A stretch of DNA of 64,000 nucleotides from Oscillospiraceae bacterium (lineage in GTDB: Bacteria; Bacillota; Clostridia; Oscillospirales; Oscillospiraceae). A model generated the notes under the pieces. The model ran no database searches, was not told where the DNA came from, and was given only the letters and a program-made list of their open reading frames with translations. Shown here in pieces: positions 32,619-39,665 of the stretch. Within the stretch, counting starts at the first letter, position 1. The number at the start of each line of letters is the position of its first letter. Location: assembly GCA_017622995.1 (NCBI GenBank), contig JAGAQA010000031.1, positions 42,055 through 106,054 on the forward strand. The letters are read 5' to 3'. The position numbers and the translations under genes are program-made.

Positions 32619-33663
32619 AGTAGAAGTCGTCGCCGGGCAGGTTCCCGCCTACGGCCTTGGGATTCTGCTCAAAGAGCACCTGCAGGCAGCCTCCCAGGGC
32701 CGAGCGCATCTCGGAACCGGTGATGCAGACGATGTTGCACCTGGGGATGGCCTTTTTGGCAACGGGAGCCTTGACAATCTCATATTTACCGCAGAGCTCA
32801 CCGGCATCCTCTACGTTTTCATTGACCCAGGAGGCGCTGGCGGCAAAGTCGGACAGGAACTTCTCAACCGCTTCCGGATGCTCCTCCGCGAATTTGGTGC
32901 GGACCAGAATGCAGGCGGTGGTGCACAGGCTGCCTGCACCCACCTTTTCCCATTCCTCCGAGACGGAGAGCTTGATTTTGAAGTTCTCGCCCAGCTGTCC
33001 GGCCGCGGCAATCACATAGGGCTGGGGCAGCATGGCGATGCCGCTGCCCTCGGCGTTCAGAACGGCCACCACCTCGCTGGGCTCGCTCTTAAAGTCGATG
33101 GTCACGTCCTTGTCCGGGTCCAGACCGTTCTGGGTCAGCACATAGCGCAGGAAGTATTCAGGGGTGGAGCCCTTGCCGGTGGCATAGATGGTCTTGCCCT
33201 TCAGGTCGGCAACGGAAGCTACTTCGTCACTGCCAAACTCCGCGATGTAAAGCACGCCCAGCACGTTGACGGCCAGGGCCCGAACGCCGCCCTCGGTCTT
33301 GTTGTACAGGACGGAAGCCAGGTTGGCGGGTACGGATACTATGTCCAGCTCCTCCTGCAGGAGCATGGGGGTCAGCTCGTCGGCAGCGCCCTTGATGGTG
33401 TAGGTATAGCCGGAAGCGGCATCCTGATCCGCATCGTCAAAGAGCTTTATCATACCGATGCCGGTGGGACCGGTCATGGCGCCCAGACGCACGGGAACCG
33501 GCGCGACGGTGGGAGCCTCCGTAGGGGCCTCGGTTGCCGCGGTGGTTTCGGGAGCGGCAGTGGTCTCGGGGGCTGTGGCGGCGGGAGCGGCAGGGGCGCC
33601 GCAGCCGGAAAGCATGGAGAGCACCAAAGCCAGCAGGCAAAGAACGGAAGTCAGTTTTTTCAT
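32608..33663 (-). CDS. ABC transporter substrate-binding lipoprotein (NMT1/SsuA type)
   Basis: A 351-residue lipoprotein: signal peptide with lipobox LSMLSGC, a long Ala/Pro/Thr/Glu linker (residues ~22-55) and a two-lobed binding domain with GKTIYATGKGSTPEYFLRYVL, typical of NMT1/aliphatic-sulfonate binding proteins. The start at 33663 is the lysine-rich signal peptide Met; open frame upstream lies in the leader. The ligand cannot be read; sulfonates, thiamine precursors or similar small anions are candidates. First gene of the three-gene importer operon. Confidence 0.87.
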   Translation of the reverse strand: MKKLTSVLCLLALVLSMLSGCGAPAAPAATAPETTAAPETTAATEAPTEAPTVAPVPVRLGAMTGPTGIGMIKLFDDADQDAASGYTYTIKGAADELTPMLLQEELDIVSVPANLASVLYNKTEGGVRALAVNVLGVLYIAEFGSDEVASVADLKGKTIYATGKGSTPEYFLRYVLTQNGLDPDKDVTIDFKSEPSEVVAVLNAEGSGIAMLPQPYVIAAAGQLGENFKIKLSVSEEWEKVGAGSLCTTACILVRTKFAEEHPEAVEKFLSDFAASASWVNENVEDAGELCGKYEIVKAPVAKKAIPRCNIVCITGSEMRSALGGCLQVLFEQNPKAVGGNLPGDDFYYGA

Positions 33664-33802
33664 AACGATACCTTCTCTCTGGGAAAGCCCCATTGGGACG
33701 TTCCCGTATTCCCCCAACGGGAAGGGGGATCCTGTCTGCATTGTACAATAGAAACGGGCAGCATTTCCGTTGCGAATGCAACGAAGTCTGAAAAACAGAA
33801 AA

Positions 33803-33827
33803 GCCTGCCGCAAAAACTGCGGCAGGC
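33803..33827 (-). terminator. Terminator of the DUF1292 gene
   Basis: A 10-bp stem GCCTGCCGCA/TGCGGCAGGC with a 5-base loop, followed on the minus strand by TTTTCTG. Confidence 0.85.
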
Positions 33828-33838
33828 GGAAGGGACGC

Positions 33839-34129
33839 TTACTCCTCGAAGGTCAGCACATCCTTGTACTTCTCTTTGAAAATGTCATACACCGCGTTCA
33901 GGATGGTTTCATCCTGGACGGAAAGGTAGTTCTCGGTTTCCTCGTCCACAGGCTCCACTTCCAGAATGATAATGTCGGTGGCAGCTTCGTCGGCAGGCAT
34001 CAGAACCAGGTATTCCTTGCCCTCATAGTCAATGCAGTCCAGGTATTCAAAGTCGGTATCCACACCGTTTTCATCGGTAAGGGTCAGAATGCTGGTTTCT
34101 TCCTCGTTTTCCAGAATTTCGTTGTCCAT
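33839..34129 (-). CDS. DUF1292 domain protein
   Basis: A 96-residue, highly acidic protein with the DUF1292 core (LTDENGVDTDFEYLDCIDYEGKEYLVLMP ... ILEVE), like B. subtilis YrzB. In many Firmicutes the gene sits beside yrrK and alaS or stands alone, as here. Function is not established. Single-gene unit with its own terminator. Confidence 0.9.
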   Translation of the reverse strand: MDNEILENEEETSILTLTDENGVDTDFEYLDCIDYEGKEYLVLMPADEAATDIIILEVEPVDEETENYLSVQDETILNAVYDIFKEKYKDVLTFEE

Positions 34130-34192
34130 CTAAAGGTACTCCTTTCCAAATGTGGGTTTATTATACGGGATTTCCCGGGAAAAAGCAAGGCT

Positions 34193-35569
34193 TCAAATCA
34201 TTTCTTCCGGGTGGAACACCTCATCGAACCGTTCCGGGGTAAGGAAACCCAGCTTTACGCAGGCATCCTTCAAGGAAATGTTCTCTTTGTAGGCAAGCTT
34301 CGCGGTTTTGGCCGCGTTTTCGTATCCGATATAGGGGTTCAGGGCCGTGACCAGCATCAGGGAATTGTGCAGGTTTCCGGCCATCTTTTCCTTGTTGGCC
34401 CGGATGCCCGCCACACAGCGGTCATGGAACGAAACCATCACTTCGGCCAGGAGCCGGGCGGACTGCAGGAAATTGTAGGCCAGCACCGGCATGAACACAT
34501 TGAGCTCGAAGTTGCCCTGGCTGGCGGCAAAGCCCACGGCGGCATCGTTGCCCATGACCTGCACGGCCACCATAGTTACGGCTTCGCACTGGGTTGGGTT
34601 CACCTTGCCGGGCATAATGGAGGAGCCGGGCTCGTTTTCCGGGATGAAGATCTCCCCCAGACCGTCCCGGGGACCAGAGGCAAGCCAGCGAATGTCGTTG
34701 GCGATTTTCATCAGGTCGGCGGCCAGGGCCTTTAGAGCCCCGTGGGCGAAGACCAGCTCATCCTTGGAGGTCAGGGCGTGGAACTTGTTGGGGGCGGTGA
34801 CAAAGTGCCGGCAGGTCAGGGCGCTGATCTTTTCCGCCACCAGGGAATCAAATCCTTCCGGGGCGTTCAGGCCGGTGCCCACGGCGGTGCCGCCCAGCGC
34901 CAGCTCCCGCAGGGGCTCCAGGGCCAATTCAATCAGCTGCCGGTCCCGCTCCAGACTGGTGCGCCAGCCGGAGATCTCCTGGGAGAAGGCGATGGGGGTG
35001 GCGTCCTGCAAATGGGTGCGGCCGGATTTGACGATGCCCCGGTTTTCCTCCTCCAGCCGGGCGAAGGCGGCGGTGAGCAGGTCAATGGCGGGGATCACCC
35101 GGTCAGAAAGGCTCAGCACCGCCGCAATGTGCATGGCTGTGGGGAAGGTGTCGTTGGAGGACTGGGACATATTCACATCGTCATTGGGATGCAGCAGCTT
35201 TTCCCCCAGGATGGCGTTGCCCCGGCCGGCAATGACCTCGTTGGCGTTCATATTGGACTGGGTGCCGGAGCCGGTCTGCCAGACCACCAGCGGAAAATGG
35301 TCGGACAGCTCCCCATGAATCACTTCATCCGCGGCCTGACAAATGGCATCCCGCTTTTTTTCGGTCATCTTTTCCGGCCGGAGCTGGGCGTTTGCCTGGG
35401 CAGCTGCCTTTTTCAGGATGCCGAAGGCGTGGATAATCTCCCGGGGCATGGTCTCCTGCCCGACGCCGATGGGAAAATTCTGGTGGGAGCGCTGGGTCTG
35501 GGCACCCCAATATTTGTCGGCAGGCACCTGCATTTGCCCCATAGAGTCGTGCTCGATTCGGTATTCCAT
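34193..35569 (-). CDS. fumC: Class II fumarate hydratase
   Basis: A 458-residue homotetrameric, iron-independent fumarase interconverting fumarate and malate. The superfamily signature GSSIMPGKVNPTQCE is present, as are TGSGTQSNMNANEV and the catalytic-histidine region THLQDATPI. The start at 35569 has AGGAGG six bases upstream; the frame stays open far upstream but without a ribosome binding site. It stands alone between convergent and divergent neighbours. Confidence 0.95.
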   Translation of the reverse strand: MEYRIEHDSMGQMQVPADKYWGAQTQRSHQNFPIGVGQETMPREIIHAFGILKKAAAQANAQLRPEKMTEKKRDAICQAADEVIHGELSDHFPLVVWQTGSGTQSNMNANEVIAGRGNAILGEKLLHPNDDVNMSQSSNDTFPTAMHIAAVLSLSDRVIPAIDLLTAAFARLEEENRGIVKSGRTHLQDATPIAFSQEISGWRTSLERDRQLIELALEPLRELALGGTAVGTGLNAPEGFDSLVAEKISALTCRHFVTAPNKFHALTSKDELVFAHGALKALAADLMKIANDIRWLASGPRDGLGEIFIPENEPGSSIMPGKVNPTQCEAVTMVAVQVMGNDAAVGFAASQGNFELNVFMPVLAYNFLQSARLLAEVMVSFHDRCVAGIRANKEKMAGNLHNSLMLVTALNPYIGYENAAKTAKLAYKENISLKDACVKLGFLTPERFDEVFHPEEMI

Positions 35570-35635
35570 AGATAGCCTCCTGTTTTTTTCTTCAATATAC
35601 CAACTGGGCGAGCCGCTGTCAACGGCGGTTTTCCC

Positions 35636-35664
35636 TTTACTTTCCGGCCCCAATGGGGTAGAAT
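35636..35664 (+). promoter_or_regulatory. Promoter of the acidic membrane protein-GluQ-RS operon
   Basis: TTTACT, 17 bases, TAGAAT, about 40 bases before the start at 35704. Confidence 0.6.
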
Positions 35665-35703
35665 AACGAAAAGATTCTGTACGACCGTGGGAGGATGGGA
35701 ACC

Positions 35704-36024
35704 ATGTTTGATAATCCCAGAAAAGAACTGGAGCGGCTTCAGCAGGAGCTGCTGGCGGCTGAAGAACCGGAAGAACCGGAAGAGCCGGAAGCGGATTTTG
35801 ATATTCCTCTGGAGTGGGACGAGGAAGAGCGGGAGCCCCTTTCTCACAGCTATACCGATGCCGGGGACGACACCCGGATCTGGGAAACGCCGGAGGAAGA
35901 ACCCTTTGAGGAAGTGCCGGAAAAGCCCCAGAAGAAGCACTATGTGGGCCTGAAATTTGCCATCGCGCTGGAGCTTCTGGGCATTGCGGCCCTGTTCTGG
36001 TGGTGGTATCTATGGATTCGGTAA
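35704..36024 (+). CDS. Small acidic single-pass membrane protein
   Basis: A 106-residue protein: a strongly acidic soluble N-terminal part with PEEPEEPE-type repeats (residues 20-80) and one C-terminal membrane helix (FAIALELLGIAALFWWWYLW), so a tail-anchored protein facing the cytoplasm. No family recognised. The start at 35704 is nine bases after GGAGG; an ATG at 35695 would be too close to it. The gene overlaps the next one by 13 bases, which argues that it is real. Confidence 0.7.
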   Translation: MFDNPRKELERLQQELLAAEEPEEPEEPEADFDIPLEWDEEEREPLSHSYTDAGDDTRIWETPEEEPFEEVPEKPQKKHYVGLKFAIALELLGIAALFWWWYLWIR

Positions 36025-36941
36025 CCCCTGTGGGGCGGTTTGCCCCCACGCCCTCGGGCAGAATGCATCTGGGCAACGTGTTCGCGGCCCTGATTGCCTG
36101 GCTGTCGGTGAAATCCCAGGGCGGTGAAATGGTTCTTCGGATGGAGGATCTGGATACCCAGCGCACCAGTGAAGAATACGTCCGGGTTCTGCGGGAGGAC
36201 CTTACCTGGCTGGGTCTGACCTGGGACCGGGAGACACCGCCCCAGAGCAGGCAGACAAGGGTGTATGATGCTTATTTTGAGCAGCTCCGGGACAAGGGTC
36301 TGCTGTATCCCTGCTACTGCACCCGCAGCCAGCTCCACAGCGTCAATGCCCCCCACCTGAGCGACGGCACCTATGTCTATCCCGGCACCTGCCGGAACCT
36401 GAGTCAGTCGGAGCGGGCGGCCATGGGCAGGAATCCTGCCTGGCGGGTGCGGGTACCGGACCGGGTCTGGGAGGTAGAGGACCGGATCCAGGGAATCTCC
36501 CGGTGGAACCTTGCCACGGACTGCGGGGATATGGTGGTCCGGCGGGCCGACGGCGTATACGTGTATCAGCTGGCGGTCACCGTGGACGACGGCCTTGCCG
36601 GGGTAACAGAGGTGGTAAGGGGCTCGGATTTGCTGAGCTCTGCCCCCCGGCAGATGTATTTGCAGGAGCTCTTTGGGTTTCCCCACCCGGAGTATGCCCA
36701 TGTGCCCATGCTGCTGGCCCCCGATGGACGGCGGCTGAGCAAGCGGGACAGAGATTTAGACCTGGGGCAGCTGCGGAAGGTGCTTCACCCCCAGGAGCTG
36801 ATTGGCGCCCTCGCCTTTTCCGCCGGTCTTTTGGACCGGCCGGAGCCCATCGGGGTTTGGGAGCTTGCGGCCCTGTTTTCCTGGCAGAAGCTGCAAAAGG
36901 AGGACTTCTGTCTGGAGCTGCCTCAGCTGATGGAGCTGTAG
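36012..36941 (+). CDS. gluQ: Glutamyl-Q tRNA(Asp) synthetase
   Basis: A 309-residue enzyme resembling the catalytic half of glutamyl-tRNA synthetase and lacking an anticodon-binding domain. It attaches glutamate to queuosine in tRNA-Asp. Motifs: RFAPTPSGRMHLGN (HIGH-like), RMEDLDTQR, zinc-site region YPCYCTRSQL, and LSKRDRD in the KMSKS place. It pairs functionally with queH at 14.5 kb. The ATG at 36012 lies inside the preceding gene and lacks a clear ribosome site, suggesting coupled translation. Confidence 0.92.
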   Translation: MDSVTPVGRFAPTPSGRMHLGNVFAALIAWLSVKSQGGEMVLRMEDLDTQRTSEEYVRVLREDLTWLGLTWDRETPPQSRQTRVYDAYFEQLRDKGLLYPCYCTRSQLHSVNAPHLSDGTYVYPGTCRNLSQSERAAMGRNPAWRVRVPDRVWEVEDRIQGISRWNLATDCGDMVVRRADGVYVYQLAVTVDDGLAGVTEVVRGSDLLSSAPRQMYLQELFGFPHPEYAHVPMLLAPDGRRLSKRDRDLDLGQLRKVLHPQELIGALAFSAGLLDRPEPIGVWELAALFSWQKLQKEDFCLELPQLMEL

Positions 36942-36974
36942 CAATGGCCCGCGGCACAGTGCCGCGGGCCATTG
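36942..36974 (+). terminator. Hairpin after GluQ-RS
   Basis: A 14-bp stem CAATGGCCCGCGGC/GCCGCGGGCCATTG begins right after the stop codon; no T tract follows, so termination is uncertain. Confidence 0.5.
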
Positions 36975-37104
36975 TGTTCACAAATTACCCGGCAACTCTT
37001 TACAATTTATTCATGCGAACCGGCGGTTTTGCGCTATAATAGGGAGTATATAGAAGATTCGCTTTCCCGGGGTACCGGGAAAGCCAAAAAGGAGAGGACT
37101 CATT

Positions 37105-37800
37105 ATGGCTGTGTCTGTTTTGATTGTAGAGGACGACCGCAATATTGCGGAGCTTTTGCAGATGTATCTGGAAAAAGAGGGCTATGCCGTTACCATTGCC
37201 GGAGACGGAGGCCAGGGTCTTGCGAAATACCGGGCCATCAAGCCGGACCTGGTGCTGCTGGATGTGATGATGCCGGTCATGGACGGCTGGGCGGTCTGCC
37301 GGGCCATCCGGGCCGAGAGTCAGACCCCCATCATCATGCTCACCGCCAAGGGCGAGACCGACGACAAGGTTTCCGGCCTGAAGAACGGCGCCGATGACTA
37401 CATCACCAAGCCCTTTGAAATGAAAGAGGTGCTGGCCCGGATTGAGGCCGTTCTGCGCCGCAGCACCGGAGCCGCAGCGGAAAAGAAAGCCCGGCGCCTG
37501 GTGTTTGACAAGCTGGTCATCGATATGGATGCCTTTGAACTGACCGTAGACGGAAAAAAGGTGGATACGCCCCCCAAGGAGATGGAGCTGCTGTACTATC
37601 TGGCCTCCTCACCCAATCGGGTGTACACCCGCAATCAGCTGCTGGACGAGGTCTGGGGCTTTGATTATTTCGGTGATTCCCGGACGGTGGATGTTCACGT
37701 CAAGCGCCTGCGGGAAAAGCTGGAGGGCGTCAGCCCCAACTGGAATCTGAAGACGGTTTGGGGCGTGGGGTATAAGTTCGAGGTGCTGCAGGGCACTTGA
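37105..37800 (+). CDS. OmpR-family response regulator
   Basis: A 231-residue two-component regulator. The receiver domain (1-~118) has the acidic pocket VEDD, the phospho-acceptor Asp in LVLLDVMMPVMDG, the conserved Thr (MLTAKG) and Lys (ITKPF). A winged-helix DNA-binding domain follows (residues ~133-228, ending VKTVWGVGYKFE-like). The partner kinase is at 38225; the two are unusually separated by 424 bases that hold a toxin-antitoxin-like locus. A TATAAT at 37035-37040 marks the probable promoter, and GGAGAGG the ribosome site. Confidence 0.95.
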   Translation: MAVSVLIVEDDRNIAELLQMYLEKEGYAVTIAGDGGQGLAKYRAIKPDLVLLDVMMPVMDGWAVCRAIRAESQTPIIMLTAKGETDDKVSGLKNGADDYITKPFEMKEVLARIEAVLRRSTGAAAEKKARRLVFDKLVIDMDAFELTVDGKKVDTPPKEMELLYYLASSPNRVYTRNQLLDEVWGFDYFGDSRTVDVHVKRLREKLEGVSPNWNLKTVWGVGYKFEVLQGT

Positions 37801-37824
37801 CTTCTCCCCGGGTTGTGGTATAAT
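37797..37824 (+). promoter_or_regulatory. Promoter of the putative antisense RNA
   Basis: TTGACT, 16 bases, TATAAT. The -35 box overlaps the stop codon of the response regulator gene. Predicted transcript start near 37831. Confidence 0.75.
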
Positions 37825-37830
37825 GAACAT

Positions 37831-37861
37831 GAAAAGAGCACTGCCGATAAGCGGTTCGCTC
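37831..37861 (-). terminator. Probable terminator of the small-peptide mRNA
   Basis: On the minus strand GAGC...CCG, 5-base loop, CGG...GCTC followed by TTTTC. It lies at the start of the antisense gene, so the two transcripts overlap over nearly the whole antisense RNA. Confidence 0.45.
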
Positions 37862-37926
37862 AAGTTTGTTGGTCTAATGCAAACGCTTAGAAACCGTCAC
37901 TTGGCCGAGTGGCGGTTTCTGCTTTT
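37831..37926 (+). ncRNA. Putative type I antitoxin RNA
   Basis: About 96 bases from the promoter at 37797 to an intrinsic terminator: stem AGAAACCGTCACT/AGTGGCGGTTTCT (one G-U pair) at 37889-37920, then GCTTTTT. The RNA is fully complementary to the 3' part of the opposite transcript, including the last eight codons of the 27-codon ORF. Size, position and terminator are like RatA and RNAII antitoxins. No expression evidence is available. Confidence 0.6.
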
Positions 37927-37980
37927 TACAGTGATTGTAATGGTATAGTAACCAATATGTACAGTCAAAGTAATGGGCAT
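37897..37980 (-). CDS. 27-residue hydrophobic peptide, putative type I toxin
   Basis: The peptide reads MPITLTVHIGYYTITITV followed by the basic tail KSRNRHSAK. A 16-residue stretch of beta-branched hydrophobic residues could enter a membrane. The ATG is preceded by GAGAGGGGGTGAAGC, one of the strongest ribosome sites in the window. Its promoter is near consensus, its transcript would begin with a stable hairpin, and an antisense RNA gene overlaps its 3' end. All this fits type I toxin genes such as txpA or fst, though the peptide resembles neither closely. It lies between a response regulator and its kinase. Confidence 0.6.
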   Translation of the reverse strand: MPITLTVHIGYYTITITVKSRNRHSAK

Positions 37981-38005
37981 ATGCTTCACCCCCTCTCAGG
38001 AGTGT

Positions 38006-38056
38006 AGCCAACCGCCTATCCGTTATGGCAATGCTCTTCCCAGCCCCAAATGGGGC
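38006..38056 (-). promoter_or_regulatory. Structured 5' leader of the small-peptide mRNA
   Basis: The predicted 5' end forms GCCCC, AAAT-type loop, GGGGC (38043-38056), a terminal stabilising hairpin. Just downstream, the RNA sequence AAGAGCATTGCC...GGCGGTTGGCT (38006-38038, minus strand) is the inverted counterpart of plus-strand AAGAGCACTGCCGATAAGCGGTTCGCT (37834-37860). In the mRNA the two therefore lie at the 5' and 3' ends and can pair, a long-range closure known to keep type I toxin mRNAs untranslated. Confidence 0.5.
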
Positions 38057-38063
38057 CTCGTTC

Positions 38064-38092
38064 ATTCTATCAACGAACGGGAAAAAAGTCAA
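38064..38092 (-). promoter_or_regulatory. Promoter of the small-peptide mRNA
   Basis: On the minus strand TTGACT, exactly 17 bases, TAGAAT. Predicted start near 38057, giving an mRNA of about 225 bases. Confidence 0.75.
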
Positions 38093-38095
38093 GAA

Positions 38096-38131
38096 ACCGC
38101 GGTCTGCCTGAAGATTGGCAGGCCGCGGTTT
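38096..38131 (+). terminator. Terminator insulating the kinase gene
   Basis: Stem AACCGCGGTCTGCC with near-complement GGCAGGCCGCGGTT around an 8-base loop, followed by TTTTGCG. It would stop plus-strand transcripts coming from the regulator gene before the kinase promoter. Confidence 0.7.
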
Positions 38132-38161
38132 TGCGAAGTTGTAAACTTTTTGTGCGTTTCA

Positions 38162-38189
38162 TTGAAAACCGGAGAAACTGTGATATAAT
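38162..38189 (+). promoter_or_regulatory. Promoter of the histidine kinase operon
   Basis: TTGAAA, 16 bases, TATAAT, about 30 bases before the start codon at 38225 with its GAAAAGAGGTG site. Confidence 0.75.
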
Positions 38190-38224
38190 TCTACCGTAAT
38201 TCAAAGAAAAGAGGTGCCTGGAAC

Positions 38225-39649
38225 ATGAAATCGACCTTCGGCCGGAGCTTTTCCGTATTTGCCGGGATTCTCCTGGTTGCGCTGACGGTGCTGGGCGGCT
38301 CTTTTCAGCTGATGGTGCAGGACTATCTGACGGAAACCACCTTTGATTCTCTGGAACAGGATGCCCAGATCGTCGCGGACCTGGCAGCCAGCTATCTGGA
38401 AGACGAGAGCCTGTCCGGCCGGGAATTCTTAATGAACCTGGATATTGCCTGCAAGGTTTCCGGCTCCGACGCGGTAATCTGCAATTCCCAGGGCAAGGTG
38501 CGCATCTGCTCCGACAGTATGTTCGGCTGCGAGCATCTGGGTCTGTATGTCAATGAAAGCTACCTCAAAAAGGTCCTCACCCAGGGGTCCGACCGGGCCA
38601 CGGGGCTTATCAAGGGGCTCTATAATGAGGAGCGGTTCCTGGTGGCCCTGCCGGTGGCGGCGCCCAGCGGCAATTCCGGCATCATCATTGTGTCCACCCC
38701 CTCCGCGGATGTGCGGGAAGTGCTGACCAAGATTTCCAATATTTTCCTGACCACCGCTATCTGCGTCATCCTGGTATCCGTGGTTGCGGTCAGCTTCTTC
38801 GCCCGGCGGGAAAGCCGGCCTCTGCAGGATCTGGCAAAGGCGGCCAATGCCTTCGGCCACGGCAATCTGGAAGCCCGGGTCCGGGTGGAAGAGGGATCCA
38901 GCGAAGAACTGGAGGAGCTGGCCCTGGCCTTTAACAATATGGCCTCTTCTCTTCAGAAAAGCGAGTACCGGCGGCAGGAGTTTGTGGCCAATGTTTCCCA
39001 TGAGCTGAAAACCCCCATGACCACCATCTCCGGCTATGTGGACGGCATGCTGGATAAAACCATTCCGGAAGAGAAGTGGCCCCACTATCTGCAGATCGTC
39101 TCCGATGAAACCAAGCGACTCAGCCGGCTGGTGCGCAGTATGCTGGATATTTCTCAGCTGCAGAGCGAGGGCGGCATTCCGGAGGAAAAGAAAATCCACT
39201 TCGACCTGGAGGAGTGCTGCGGTCAGGTACTCATTACCTTTGAAAAGAAGATCGAGGATAAGCATCTCAATGTGGAGGTGGATATGCCGGAGCACCCGGT
39301 TTACACCTTCGCCAACGAGGACTACATCACCCAGGTGATCTATAACCTGCTGGACAACGCGGTGAAATTCTGCCCCTCCGGCAAGACCCTGGGGCTGAAA
39401 ATCCGGGAGGGCGGAGCAAAGGTCTATATTTCCGTATCCAACGAGGGAGATACCATCCCGCCGGAGGAGCTGCCTCTGGTATTCGACCGGTTCCACAAGC
39501 TGGATAAGAGCCGGTCCCAGAACCGGGATGGCTGGGGTCTGGGTCTGTATATCGTCAAAACCATTGTGTGCAGCCACGGCGAGAACATCGGCGTGACCAG
39601 CCGGGACGGGAAAACGGAATTTACCTTCACCATGCCCCTGGTGAACTGA
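38225..39649 (+). CDS. Sensor histidine kinase
   Basis: A 474-residue membrane kinase: membrane helix 1 (residues ~10-32), an extracytoplasmic sensor of about 130 residues with a cysteine pair (IACKVSG, SMFGCEH), helix 2 (~177-198), a HAMP domain, a HisKA domain with the phospho-accepting His in NVSHELKTPMTTISGY, and an HATPase with NLLDNAVKF and GWGLGLYIVK. It should phosphorylate the regulator encoded at 37105. Unusually it has its own promoter and is followed after 16 bases by an HtrA protease gene, suggesting envelope-stress sensing. Confidence 0.94.
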   Translation: MKSTFGRSFSVFAGILLVALTVLGGSFQLMVQDYLTETTFDSLEQDAQIVADLAASYLEDESLSGREFLMNLDIACKVSGSDAVICNSQGKVRICSDSMFGCEHLGLYVNESYLKKVLTQGSDRATGLIKGLYNEERFLVALPVAAPSGNSGIIIVSTPSADVREVLTKISNIFLTTAICVILVSVVAVSFFARRESRPLQDLAKAANAFGHGNLEARVRVEEGSSEELEELALAFNNMASSLQKSEYRRQEFVANVSHELKTPMTTISGYVDGMLDKTIPEEKWPHYLQIVSDETKRLSRLVRSMLDISQLQSEGGIPEEKKIHFDLEECCGQVLITFEKKIEDKHLNVEVDMPEHPVYTFANEDYITQVIYNLLDNAVKFCPSGKTLGLKIREGGAKVYISVSNEGDTIPPEELPLVFDRFHKLDKSRSQNRDGWGLGLYIVKTIVCSHGENIGVTSRDGKTEFTFTMPLVN

Positions 39650-39665
39650 GAAAGGAGGCGGCTTT

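Noticed and set aside
34193-36166. N-terminally extended fumarase starting near 36166
   Set aside because: The frame is open upstream of 35569, but the conserved fumarase N-terminus and an AGGAGG site mark 35569. The extension would also run antisense through the acidic membrane protein gene.
37874-38092. A 72-codon open frame on the minus strand across the toxin-like locus
   Set aside because: It has no ribosome site, begins inside the -35 box of the small-peptide promoter and overlaps promoter and leader elements. The 27-codon frame has the strong ribosome site.
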